From NCBI GenBank assembly GCA_004151065.3, contig NWUY0304558547.1:1-22610 (forward strand): 22,610 bases of DNA. Direction: 5' to 3'. Positions within the stretch are counted from its first letter, which is position 1; every line of letters begins with the position of its first letter. This document shows positions 7,690 through 17,689 of this stretch, in pieces. The translations under genes were made by a program, and so were the position numbers. Origin of the DNA: Larix sibirica (taxonomy: Eukaryota > Streptophyta > Pinopsida > Pinales > Pinaceae). The notes beneath the pieces were generated by a model. The model did no database searches. It was given only the letters and a program-made list of their open reading frames with translations, and was not told the origin of the DNA.

Positions 7690-8475
7690 GAGTTGAGGAA
7701 TGTTTTTATTCAAATTCCCTTAATTAAAGCAATTAAGGATGTCCCCATCTATGCAAAAACCATCTGAGAACTATGTTTAAGGATGCCTGGTAGTAAAAAG
7801 AAAGATCTGCAGATAGTCCATGTTATCGGTAAATTAGCCAATTTGATGCTAGGTAAAATATTAATGACCAAATATGTTTATCCTGGCAGCCCCATAGTTT
7901 ATGTTCCAATCAGCAATATCCTCATTCCAAATACATTGATTGACCTGGGGGCTGCCATTAATGTAATGACCAAGGATACTATGGAAAAACTTATATTGCC
8001 TGGCTTACGCCAAACCCCTACGGTCCTACAATTGGCTGATCGATCAACTGTCAGACCTGAAGGCATTCTTGAGGATGTAGTAATATCCATAGACTCTTGG
8101 GAATACCCAGCGGATTTAATGGTTCTGTAGCCAAGATCCAACCTAGGGGGCTATCCATTTATTTTAAGAAGGCCATGGTTGGCTACTGCTGATGCTTACA
8201 TTGGCTGCAGATTCGGTGATATGACCATCTCCTATGGGAATTCCACCAATAAGCTTACAGTCTACCCTCCTGCCAGACCTTCTACTGAACTAGAACAACC
8301 TATGTGGGTAGAAAATTAGGACAACGATGATGAAGGCATCCAACAATTACTCACCATTGACTATGCGCTTGCTCTCAAGGATTAAACCGAGGACGATTTA
8401 ATCAACAATTTATTGTACAACTTTTATTCGTCCCAGCACCCAATTCCACAATTTATCGGACATATTATGGCAGGA
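7690..8475 (+). pseudogene. Ty3/gypsy aspartic protease relic with three to four stops
   Basis: One continuous frame encodes the gag-protease junction and a retroviral-type aspartic protease. Before the ATG at 7783 the frame reads FIQIPLIKAIKDVPIYAKTI, a typical plant gypsy motif. The longest open piece (7783-8130) has the active-site loop TLIDLGAAINVM (51-62; Asp54-Leu-Gly-Ala, the DLGA form common in plant gypsy elements) and the second strand VLQLADRSTVRPEGILEDVV (81-100). After the stop the same frame continues with GGYPFILRRPWLATADAYIG, the conserved C-terminal protease block. In-frame stops are TGA 7765, TAG 8128, TAG 8317 and TAA 8383. No frame shift is needed across nearly 800 bases, so decay is by point mutation. 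The element is nuclear in type; RT and integrase do not follow it here. Confidence 0.88.
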
Positions 8476-9159
8476 AGGATATTATTTATTCCCACTGCCT
8501 TATTCTTTATTTCCCTAGGGCGGCTCGCTCTCGCTCAACTAAATACCGTGACTGACTAACTATAATACTACTTACTGTTAGGTCGGTAGGCTCCACTAAA
8601 TTCCGTACCTAAACCTGCTGCATCTACCTCTAGTTAGAAACCCAAAAGCATACACCTATATATTGAAATATATGGCCTAAAAGGTTATATGTATAGTAAA
8701 CAACCCAATGATAGAAGTGCCCGATAAAAGCTGGAATAAGTACATACCTAGAACTGATCGATGATAGAGTGCCCGGGAAAAGCTGGAATAAGTGCCTGAT
8801 TAATTGATGATAGAAGTGTCCAGGAAAAGCTTCTAAAAAGTGCCCTATATTTATAGGAAATTTTCTTTTTATAAACTTGGTTAGTTAGCGGAACCTTGGT
8901 CAACTTCCAAATAGTTTCATAGATCTACTCTTTACAAATATGTTGTTTGTGGATCTAGAAATGAAAGTCATTTGTGAAGCCCCACAAGATTACATTGAGG
9001 GTAAGTTGCAAACCTTGGAAGACCCACAAAGACAGGTTGCCAGTTAAAGGAAGATTCTAGTATAAAAGACCATAAATTTGTATTGCACCTTTTATCCAAT
9101 GAAGTGTTGTTGAACCTCGATATGCTTGGTCCTAGCAAGAGAAACCAGGTTTAGGCCAA
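8476..9159. other. Non-coding stretch between two retroelement relics
   Basis: Holds the three-copy repeat at 8708-8850 and otherwise no frame with recognisable content. The protease relic on the plus strand ends at one side and the gag-like relic on the minus strand ends at the other, so a rearrangement junction probably lies within it. Confidence 0.45.
8708..8850 (+). repeat. Three diverged tandem copies, unit about 45-53 bp
   Basis: Copies start at 8708, 8761 and 8807 with ATGATAGAAGTGCCC, ATGATAGAGTGCCC and ATGATAGAAGTGTCC, each followed by GATAAAAGCTGGAATAAGT, GGGAAAAGCTGGAATAAGT or AGGAAAAGCTTCTAAAAAGT. Spacing differs because the tails vary. Confidence 0.85.
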
Positions 9160-10828
9160 CTTTAGCACCTCCTGCTTATTGCAAAAGACCTCCGCTTGAG
9201 CTTTTTAATATGCTTTAGCTTTCTTCTCTTGTTCTTCCTTAGCCTCGGCTTCTGCCTCTGCCTTATATTTTTTTTATTGCTATGCTTTGGCCCTAGCCTC
9301 TATCTCTGCCTTGGATTTTTATTATTGTTGTGATTTACTTTTTTGTTGCAATGCCAAGAATTAAACTATAGCTCTTTTTTTTTTATTCTCTTTATTATCT
9401 TGTGCCTTTGCAATCTCCCGGTACTTCGCTTGCATAACCTAATATGTAAAAACACATCTTTTTGTATCTTATGAGTCATTTTGCTCATGAGCATAGGGAA
9501 AAGCTATTTTTCCTTAAGCTCAATGCTTTTCCACAATCAGCTTGGGGTCATGCATTTTATATCTCTCTTCATGTAGATTATATCCTTCCCTTTTTTACCC
9601 TCCACCCTTGCCCATGCTGAATTGGTCAATCCAGACAGGTCTATGAACAATGGGTATGGAGGATATATATTTTTATTGTGCCTGGTTATAAATGCATTGA
9701 ACCCATGCAAGGCGGTTTTATATGCCACCTCTCTGATGACCAGTCTGTTTGGGTACATGAGCTAGTAAGGTGTGGGGAGCCTTGGTTGCCTCATAGATCC
9801 TGCTGTAGGTAGATCTTTCATCAACGTACCAATCTCCAATATATTCCAGTACTTTGAATGGCTTCATCAGTCAATATGGGACATGGTTTGTAAATAGTAG
9901 TTTATATACTGGAGTGAAGAATTGATTGCGGATCTGAGGGTAGTTGTGCATGTATTTGTGCTTCCATAGTGCCTTGCAATATACATCAAAGGTGGCTGAT
10001 CAGGAGTCCAGGACCACCCCATTCTCACGAAAAATTATAAGCACGTACCATATAAAGTAAATATGATACATATAGAACTCTGGCTGCGCTGTGGACGAGC
10101 AAGATTTGACTTTTATGATGGCCTCTGCCAGTGTATGTGACAAAATGGCAACCCAGTGAAATTGTACCATCTGTAACAATTGAATATATCAAGGGAACCT
10201 AGGCTACCTTCAGGTGCTATGATGACTTCTCCCCATATAATCTACTCACTAATTGGGTGGCATACATGTAAGTAGCTTTCAAATTAATAGTGGAATATGC
10301 CTTAAGTGTCCGTAGATTTAAACACTCTACCCTCTTTGTACCAGCCTGCCAGAGTGTTGAAGAAATCATGTGTATGAATGAACTCTCGCACCCAATCGTT
10401 TGTTATAGCTACTTCCACTCTTAAAAACTTGTAATATGCCTCCAAATAAGTAGGCGGGAAGGAAGCTATGCATCTACCCTGTTCATTGTAATCTTCCTAG
10501 TCTCCGGGTTCGCATGCTGAATGAGTGATCTGATTATCTCTGCACATGGTACTACTACTGGCCTAGCTGCTACATTATTAATGTATGACCTCCTCATATT
10601 CACACCCTAAATTTCTTATTGTTGTGTCTTATTTGACTCTGAAGTGGTGGGTAATCCCACACCATCTTTGATCAATTGGTACAACTCACTATAGTGGTGG
10701 GGGTTTTTTATCCCTGTATGGTGTTAAGTACCAGTATACAGCGGTCTCGTAGGATCTTTTGGTACCCCCTCCATCATTGACTTCTTTTATTTAGCCTGCT
10801 TCTTTCTTTTGCCTTGTATAGGATCCAT
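9160..10828 (-). pseudogene. Long decayed nuclear-type protein, gag-like, family not identified
   Basis: On the minus strand a coherent but broken protein can be followed for about 550 codons. It opens at 10828 with MDPIQGKRKKQAK, followed by a stretch including NPHHYSELYQLIKDGVGLPT. A well-preserved core near 10490-10300 contains GRCIASFPPTYLEAYYKFLR, VAITNDWVREFIHTHDFFNT and LAGWYKEGRVFKST. Further on, 9758-9537 is open with YPNRLVIREVAYKTALHGFN. It ends with an Ala/Glu/Lys-rich, probably coiled-coil tail near 9450-9165 (KAEAEAEAKEEQEKKAKA). Many stops and several frame changes interrupt it; many stops stand where Gln is expected in the repeat-like tail. The size, lack of enzymatic motifs and neighbouring gypsy pieces suggest a gag or accessory ORF of a giant retroelement, but I cannot name the family. 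It could instead be a domesticated or ordinary nuclear gene. Confidence 0.6.
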
Positions 10829-12753
10829 ATAAATAAGTCTACACTTCAGCCATAATGAACAGCATAGCACGTTATAAGTTGTTAGCTAAATCATTGAATC
10901 ATTCTTAGGCAAAAAGAAAAGAGTGAAATTCTTGTGGTGAGGTTGGCGTTCGAGTTAATTGCATGGACCACGTAGGGCTCACCCTTACTTAAGCAACATT
11001 TCGATGAACACTAGAGTATGCGTGGAAACTTTCGAGAGTAAATAATTATTCTAAAAAAAATATCTCGACAGATTCGGAGTTAGCTATGGAACACACACTT
11101 GAAATGATAGGACTGGGCCTAAAAAAGGGGATATATAATGTCGAATGGGGAATCAACAATATAAAGGCTTGGGCTTGGACACAGGTAAACTAGATAGAGT
11201 TATCCTTTTACCGGAAAGATCCAAATTTTAGCTCCAGATTCCCTTAATGCATTGTAATCAATGTTAGGGACCAATTTATGCTTTTGTTTCTAGATCGGCG
11301 CCATATCCTTACTTCAATTTATGCAGGTAACATGGTGATAGTTTATTACACCCTCTATATGTGTTGTAGAATCCTACAAACAATAAAGATTATGATAATC
11401 AAAACGTAATGGAAAATCCCAAAATGAGAAAAGAAACTTGCACAAGGAACAGTTTGGAAGATCTTCCAAAGAAAAGCCAACTTATATAGATATTGAGGCA
11501 TACCTAAAAGCTATTAGGCATATTGTAGAATATGGTAAATCCCACTAAGCTTGTATGTCTGGATCTGAAGACAACATAAATGACAAACCAGTGAGTATAA
11601 CATAATGAAACCCGTCTTACAACAACAAACATTGTCTAAAAAATATTATTATAGCCTAGGCCTGTTTATTATTCTATTTGGATGAGGCACTTTAAGTGTT
11701 TATAAACGGGCCTATTTCTTTTTCTATTTCATTCAATAGAATACAGCTTGAGGAATCACCAAACATAGTATATATCAAACTCTCCATTAAACACCATTCC
11801 AGCATGTATTTAAAACTCTCTCTGGTTTTGTGTTTTAATAGATAAAACATTCACAGAGTATGTCATTTTCAAAAGGGCGCCATCCTCTAGCTCAATATGA
11901 CTGTTCCAAGTAATGGTATGTTTATGAGGCATGTGGGTTGATGGGTTTAATAAGAGAACAAGGCTGCCTTAGAGAAGGATCTAATTTGCAAGTTTGTTGT
12001 CTTACCCCTTTTATCAACCATAATGACATATAAAAGATAGGTTACATTCAAGGAATTCAACTAGGAAAACCACTACCAAAGGACTGAGACTAGTTATTTT
12101 CCAATATTTTAGATAATTGCATGATTTAATAGAGAAGGAAGGTTAATTCTGGTAAGTGGACTTCACTTATTGATGACTGGTTTTCCTCAGAGAAGTACAG
12201 GGGTGGGTACAGGAGGAAAGGGGATCTACCGGATCACGGGGGATTTATATAAAAAAAACACTAAAGACCTAATTGGTCGGAAACCTGCGCAGTATCCCTT
12301 GATTGCAGTGACCTCTCTTTCGCAATAAATAGTTACTCAATTCCTTTCTGGTTTTATCTAAAGAATTAATTGGGGGTGTCCGGCGGCGATGGACCGTGAT
12401 TCCGAGCGCGTATTGGCACATACGGGGACCCTCTGTTGCCATAACCCAGGGTGGTCAACTGAAGGAGTAAAGAGGGGGCCTATGTGCTCGTGCGGGACCC
12501 CAGGCGAGCGGGAGTCTTTTGGGGTGGTCTATGCGAGCCTGGCACACTTTGGCTGAAGACGGAGGCCATTTGTAGTGACTTTACTTAAACTAAGCGAATA
12601 AAAAGGAAGGCAGTATTGCAAGGTGCAGTATATGAGGAGGGTGGAACGTTGTCCAACTGGTTGCCTAGTTGTCGACTGTACTAGAGCCCCGTCCTCACTA
12701 GTGGGGAATTTAGTATTTTATTATTATTATTTTTTATTATAAAGATATATTTT
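10829..12753. other. Foreign-type non-coding DNA with a hairpin and a GC-rich island
   Basis: No coding frame is recognised. A strong stem-loop lies at 11657-11714. A clearly GC-richer island at about 12368-12560 (GTGTCCGGCGGCGATGGACC and onward) stands out against AT-rich surroundings and follows a CAATAAATAG string near 12322; the combination resembles the end and leader of a long terminal repeat, but no TG...CA boundary or primer site could be proved. A near-palindrome TCCTCACTAGTGGGGA occurs near 12693, then a TTA/ATT-rich tract to 12740. Confidence 0.45.
11657..11714. repeat. 13-bp inverted repeat, 32-base loop
   Basis: TAGGCCTGTTTAT (11657-11669) pairs with ATAAACGGGCCTA (11702-11714); 12 of 13 positions match and the other is a G-T pair. 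The loop itself contains a small CACTT/AAGTG hairpin. It could be a palindromic mobile motif or an RNA processing hairpin. Confidence 0.75.
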
Positions 12754-12880
12754 AAGGAAAAGCTTGCTTGACCAAAGGGAGGGCAAGGAAAGGCTTGCTT
12801 GACCAAAGGGAGGGCAAGGAAAGGCTTGCTTGACCAAAGGTATACTTGCTTGACCGAAGGGAGGGCAAGGGAGGGCAAGG
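12754..12880 (+). repeat. 31-bp tandem repeat, four copies
   Basis: The unit is AAGGAAAGGCTTGCTTGACC followed by AAAGGGAGGGC. Copies are 12754-12784 and 12785-12815 (nearly identical), 12816-12840 (truncated at AAAGG), 12841-12866 (TATACTTGCTTGACCGAAGGGAGGGC), with a partial AAGGGAGGGCAAGG tail to 12880. The near identity implies recent expansion. Copies are contiguous without spacers. Confidence 0.93.
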
Positions 12881-13149
12881 ATTTTATCACGAAATTTTGA
12901 AACCATTACATTCATACATATTTATAAGTCACAACCAGTTTGTAGATCACATTGCAAATCAAGTGCTAGATTGGCATTTATCACATTAAACGTACACATA
13001 AAAGAAATAAAAAGTAGCATGAAATAGTATCTATCATCAAGTCAGATAAGCATAAGTGCATGTTAAACAATAATAATTAACATGTTTACCACGCATAAAC
13101 AAACATAAGTATCAAGGGAAAAAAAGAAAAAACACATATATATACACCA
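12881..13149. other. AT-rich non-coding stretch
   Basis: I see no gene in it. It separates the 31-bp repeat from the second unknown protein relic. Short minus-strand frames are A/T-driven and not protein-like. Confidence 0.4.
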
Positions 13150-13930
13150 GAGTTCCAAAAAATACGTGTACATCGTAAACAGTCGGCCCCCATTGGGATA
13201 CATCACCAAAATAATGTACATACTAATACAAAAATTGGGCCACACTCATACACAACTACAAGCCCCTACGGGGATAGAATCATCAGAAAACCCCCAGCAG
13301 GGGGCATACTATTGGGAGGGTTCCCTGTGGCTCCAACCTGTCCTCTAAAAGTAGCCCCAGCCATGGCTTACCATCTCCTAATTGGGCACCACTCACTCTC
13401 CTGGGATGTTGTCACATGTGTCTATAACCTTGTCATCGAGAGCCTACCACCCAGCAGCCTTCGGAACCCACTGTAGGACCACGTCAAATTTGAACCTCAG
13501 GTCAATGATCAACTGCCTCTCCTATTGTAGCTATCACTCGATGCACAGCCTCTGTTTTGTTGGCCCTGCCCCCTCATCATGGCGACCTTGTCACCGACCT
13601 CCTGGTAAGCTAGCTAGCCTGCAGGTGCTGCCACTGGCACAACTAATGATCTGGTCCCATATCTACACACAAGCAGGTTACCCATCAGTAGCACATACAT
13701 ATAAAAGCCAAAGAAAAGTACAAAACAAAAAAGAAAAAAGAAACCCCGCCCCTCAGATCGGCATCTGCAGGCATAGCAGGGGCACTCGCTCATAAAAGAA
13801 ACTAAGTAGCATGGACCCAAAGGCGAACTCTACATCGCCAATATCGTAGCATCTTGGTAGCTGCTCAACCATTGCCTCCCTCAGCATGGAGGCCCTGGCA
13901 TACTGTAATCCCCTTAGCTTCCTTATAGCT
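13150..13930 (-). pseudogene. Second decayed nuclear-type protein, unknown family
   Basis: On the minus strand, an open piece from about 13930 to a TGA at 13755-13753 reads as an ordinary helical protein, with MLREAMVEQLPRCYDIGDVE and FAFGSMLLSFFYERVPLLCL. Immediately after comes about 100 bases of T-rich DNA ending in a pyrimidine tract and TAG, which looks like a nuclear intron or an insertion. Protein-like text then resumes, broken by frame changes: VAAPAG, AYQEVGDKVAMM, TEAVHRVIATIGEAVDH, LIIDLRFKFDVVLQWVPKAA, ALDDKVIDTCDNIPGE, ending near DSIPVGACSCV at about 13260. I do not recognise a named domain. Its style and setting match the relic at 9.2-10.8 kb, so it may be another retroelement ORF; an ordinary nuclear gene fragment is also possible. 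Confidence 0.5.
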
Positions 13931-14779
13931 AGTATTGTTAAAGTGAGCTTATGGGAGTGGTAAGGTTATGCCCGTGGTAAGAGTGGTTAAAGGGGTTGAT
14001 GAGTAAAAAGGTTTTATGAGGCACGCTAGGACTACGGTGAGGCAGTGTTTAAGTCTATAGTTGGTGGATCTGCTTCCTGTTAGCATAGTGTCACATAGGC
14101 TAATATAGGATGACGGCATTATTGCTACAGGAGTTGGTTAGTGATCCAGAATGTTAGTGAAATCAATATAGGACAGTTCAATATAAAGTATATAGTTGTT
14201 GAATCTGCTTCAGTGGTAAGAAATAAAGGGATAACCGTATTTCGTTATCAAAGGCCTTTACCTATAATATCTTCGGGTTTAGACACAACACACGTGGATA
14301 GCCAATAGGTCTGATTGGGCATGAGCTGGGAATAAAAGTGCGTGTTGCCTTCACAAGTGCATGCAGCAGCTATTCATCTATACAACATTTGACTAACAGC
14401 ATCTAAGCCAATAAGCCAGGTTAATGCAGATAAATTGATCGCCCCGCCCTATATTTTTTTAGTGCCCCTACCCCTCACCCATGAATGGATGAGCGACTTC
14501 GTTCCTTAAAAATAGAGCAAGCTCGTAAACTCGCTTCCACTTTCCCACTCTTCAATTTAGAATATCGTTCTATAGTGACGGGTCTAGCTGTGGTGAGGAT
14601 AAGTAAGAGGCGGAATAATAGTACGAAGCGAAGGTTCGGAAAGAACCTACATATGGAAGGTTATCACTTACCCTATAAGTTTCCTTCGCTATGCTCAAAG
14701 TGATGGGGTTTACATTGATTATAGCATTTGGGTTTGGCAACGTCCATGGGTCATCAAAATACTTAGTCTTGAAGGATAA
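13931..14779. other. Non-coding stretch, one doubtful 72-codon frame
   Basis: The only frame of note is 14485-14703 on the plus strand (72 codons, basic, starting MDERLRSLKIEQARKLASTF). It resembles no mitochondrial ribosomal protein or maturase that I can recognise, so it is not called as a gene. The piece 14440-14700 has the purine/pyrimidine texture of native mitochondrial spacer. Confidence 0.4.
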
Positions 14780-15035
14780 TTAATGGACCGCATGGTCATT
14801 GGCGACATGAGATATCACAAACACAGTGTGAGTTAACATAGGTGGGACGGGCGCAGGAAGATGAAAAGTTCCCATAAAAGACGGATACATGCCTACACCC
14901 ATACTAGTTTCTGCCGCCACAGAATTATTGCCTGTGGATAACTCAAAAAGAGTACACGAGCTAGCAATTTCAATGGCCCCCTTGCAAAGCAAAGTATTCG
15001 TCTCATTTGGGAATGCATACTTCGGGTAACCCTCT
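14770..15035 (-). pseudogene. Possible nuclear protein fragment, unidentified
   Basis: The minus-strand frame 14992-14780, extendable upstream to about 15035, is open and protein-like. It contains LLCKGAIEIASSCTLFELST and PAPVPPMLTHTVFVISHVAN. It carries no known motif, and its start Met is internal to the open stretch, so it looks like an internal piece of a longer coding region. It may be a transferred nuclear exon or retroelement fragment. Confidence is low because 70-90 codons can be open by chance. Confidence 0.25.
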
Positions 15036-15339
15036 ATAAGGGCTCCTTAAAGTAAGAATAAAGCCGCATCTAATCTTCGGAGAATACTACTTCTAAAAGT
15101 TTATATTATATTACTAAGGCATTTTCCCTAATAAAAGAACGCTTTAGCTAACTATTTAGCATCCTAATCCACCTTCTCTTACTCCATTATTTCACTTAGT
15201 GGTGTGACAAGCTCCGAAACCCCAACTCCGAACCCAAACCAAACATTTCACTTCTTTATGCTTCAGGCTAGCAATTTGAAAAACCCAACACTTTACCTCA
15301 CTTCTACCTTCAAGACAAGCTATTGGCATAGTCTTTAGA

Positions 15340-15369
15340 ATGCAACTACATCTTATGCAACTACGTCTT
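15340..15369 (+). repeat. 15-bp tandem doublet
   Basis: ATGCAACTACATCTT then ATGCAACTACGTCTT, with one difference. Confidence 0.85.
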
Positions 15370-15831
15370 ATAGAAGAAAAAAAGATACAAGTGTTATTCA
15401 GCCATTCTAGACAATAATAATACCGCTATTACTTATGCTCTCGCTGGGTATCACCAAGAGTGTAATTGACATAGGGCAGGAAGGCAATCTCACTAGGGCA
15501 GTCTCATCTCACTATCTCACTAGAGGAAGGAAAGCCTTACCAATCCCTTACCCTCACTCTTCTATAAGCTAACTCTTTTATACTGGGTTTTCTTTTTACT
15601 CTTTATACAGTCAGATAAGCTAAATCCTTTAATATAACCAAAAAAGTATTACCAGCCCGCAGCATTTTCAAAACTCTTTACTCCAAACATTTTTATTACT
15701 AAATAACTCTTGTTAAAACCTTGATCAATATGGATCATACTTGAAAATAAACCCCCTCTTCATTGGTAAGAAGCATTAACCAATAAATGGCTATCCAGAA
15801 TTACTAACAGCAAACAAGAAAAAGACTATTA

Positions 15832-15880
15832 ATAAAGGAGACAAAGACTATGGCATACAAGGCGAATCTACTCTATATGC
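15832..15880 (+). repeat. Dispersed copy of the AAAGGAGACA repeat
   Basis: ATAAAGGAGACAAAGACTAT followed by GGCATAC and CTACTCTAT matches the tandem pair at 16916-17045, about 1.1 kb away. Confidence 0.7.
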
Positions 15881-16164
15881 ACTATGCCCCTCTATTTTCT
15901 ATTGGTTGCCTACCCTCTCTGCTTCTATATTTATATTTGTTAGATCACTTCCACCCAGCTAACGTTATTCTCAACAACACTTACAATGCCTTGACAATGC
16001 TATCGTACCTCTATGACAATGCTGCCATACCTCTATCTCGGTAAGAGAAACGCCTACCTTCTTGGTTTATATCTATCCACTTGGTAAGAAGAGAAGAAGT
16101 AAGCTTCTAAGATAGCTCACCGTATCTCTTAACCCATCAGGTTACCATTGCTAGACCATCACCT

Positions 16165-16236
16165 TATTTGTGTCTATCTACTTGACTATTGGTTTCTATC
16201 TATTTGTGTCTATCTACTTAGCTATTGGTTTCCATC
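16165..16236 (+). repeat. 36-bp tandem doublet
   Basis: TATTTGTGTCTATCTACTTG and continuation to 16200, then the same unit 16201-16236, with about three differences. A partial third copy (TATTTGGTATA) follows. Confidence 0.9.
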
Positions 16237-16915
16237 TATTTGGTATACTTTTCTACCGCTTTATCCCTTATTGGCTAGGGCACCATACCTCCTTACCAGT
16301 AAGATTACCCTTTACCACTAAGGTTACCGTAATTAGGGCTACTTTACACCTACCTACCAGACCCTTAATAGACCCTTAATAAGGTTATTACGCCTATCTT
16401 ACTAGCAACTCTTACTAGCAACTAACAGTCTTTCACTAACAGCCAACAGGCAGTATTGCCCCATAGTTTAGGAGGTATCACAGTACATGCTTTTAACCTC
16501 AAATAATGGTTCACAGAAGTACCCATTTTAGTACCCATTATATAGGCTTAAAACCTTAAAGAAATATATATATAGAATGCCCGTGGTATAGGATAAGTCC
16601 TCGTCCTCCCATAATCACGCTTTAAACCTGCACAATCATTCAATTCAATCCCTCCCCATAAGGCACACTTTATAGTACGCTTCGAGAGGTCACGTACTAC
16701 AGGCTTCAAGAGATCCCGTAGTATCCCGTAATAGAGGCAATCTACAAAATACGTTCTCGTCATATAGACTTAAACTCTGCATATAAATTCTACCGTTGTG
16801 CAATCTACCACACAATCAATCAAGGTAAAGGTTAAACGTAAAGATCACATAGTAAAGTAAAGGATATAACAAGCATTACTAATAACTAATGGCCACTAAT
16901 AGCAAAGAATAAAAA

Positions 16916-17045
16916 CACTATAAAGGAGACAGAGACTATAGCAAAAAAAGCTAGTCTACTCTATCAGTTATCGAGGTAAACACTATAAAGGAGACAGCGA
17001 CTATGGCATAACTAAAAGGCTAGTCTACTATATCAGTTCTTGAAG
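16916..17045 (+). repeat. 65-bp tandem doublet
   Basis: Both copies start CACTATAAAGGAGACAG (16916 and 16981), pass through GACTAT, and share GGCTAGTCTACT/AGCTAGTCTACT and then CTATCAGTT/ATATCAGTT. A third, dispersed copy lies near 15832. Confidence 0.9.
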
Positions 17046-17262
17046 TAGAGTTAGCACTTACCCTCTGCCTATCTATTTATGGCCTACCCCCTCCTTCTAT
17101 TAAGTAAACTCCTCAAGCAAGTGGTTGTTTGGAAGGCCCATAAGATATAAAAGTTCGGGTAATGTAGCCGGTCTATCAAGGGTTGTTAAGACGCAAGGTT
17201 GATAACATGCACATAAGTAAAGGCTAGGCTGAGAAATACGACTGGTCTAACAAAGTGCCAAC

Positions 17263-17336
17263 CCAAGCCTTTCCAATCTCTGCTGGGAGTAGTTCCTCAA
17301 TTAAAGCAGTTCCGACGCCACGATACAACGATTAGG
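17263..17336 (+). repeat. Dispersed repeat, copy 1
   Basis: CCAAGCCTTTCCAATCTCTG then GGGAGTAGTTCCTCAATTAA and GCAGTTCCGACG. This aligns, with small gaps, to 19818-19895. Confidence 0.75.
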
Positions 17337-17364
17337 CATATAAAAGGTAAATAGTAAAGTGAAA

Positions 17365-17640
17365 AGTGCCAAAAACCAGCATGAAAATTTTTTAAGCTAT
17401 TGTTGTTCCTCCAAAATGTCCTCTCACAACTCCCTGATGGCATTCCCAAAGAATATCCTTACCCTCATGGTAAATAACATGCCTTTTAAGAATCCCATAA
17501 CTACCCAACTTATATAACTTCCCTACAATTAATTTCTAATCTGCAGCCCTTACCACCAAGTGGTGTTTCAAAGTTGCAGAATAATACGTAGGGGCCACAT
17601 TGGTAGTCAAGAATAAGGCGGTTTATTCCAAGTAATCAGG
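17365..17640 (-). pseudogene. Ty3/gypsy integrase N-terminal fragment
   Basis: On the minus strand the translation gives the region just before and including the zinc-binding (HHCC) domain of a gypsy integrase: PDYLE near 17640, then KLIVGKLYKLGSYGILKRHV and IYHEGKDILWECHQGVVRGH followed by FGG. The zinc-ligand style residues His and Cys of ECHQGVVRGH are visible; the run KIFHAGFWHF corresponds to the next conserved block. Stops (after AAD and after TTIA) break it, and the catalytic DDE core is missing at the low-coordinate side. A reverse transcriptase relic starts about 50 bases away on the opposite strand. In an intact element, integrase follows RT on the same strand, so the two pieces have been inverted or come from different insertions. 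Confidence 0.8.
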
Positions 17641-17689
17641 AGTAGCTTTTACCCAGAAGAGATAAGCATCTAGAAGCAGTGTTATCCCA

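Larger units (their letters stand above)
15036..17262. other. AT-rich repeat-laden spacer, no gene seen
   Basis: Rich in short direct repeats, listed separately, and in TATCTA/CTTACCA-type low-complexity text. Additional doublets include AGACCCTTAAT at 16358-16379 and CTTACTAGCAACT near 16399-16424. Frames such as 15850-16044 and 16170-16379 run through repeats and are not convincing proteins. Confidence 0.5.

Noticed and set aside
12754-12880. CRISPR array
   Set aside because: Copies are contiguous with no unique spacers, there are no cas genes, and the DNA is plant mitochondrial.
12754-12880. Cycas-type Bpu element
   Set aside because: It has AAGG borders but the unit is 31 bp and lacks the expected Bpu10I-like core; only a loose analogy.
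12681-12915. Minus-strand frames with repeated KQAFPCPPFGQAS
   Set aside because: They are translations of the 31-bp tandem repeat, not a repeat protein with other support.
13382-13795. 137-codon plus-strand frame
   Set aside because: It is antisense to the more protein-like minus-strand relic and has no domain.
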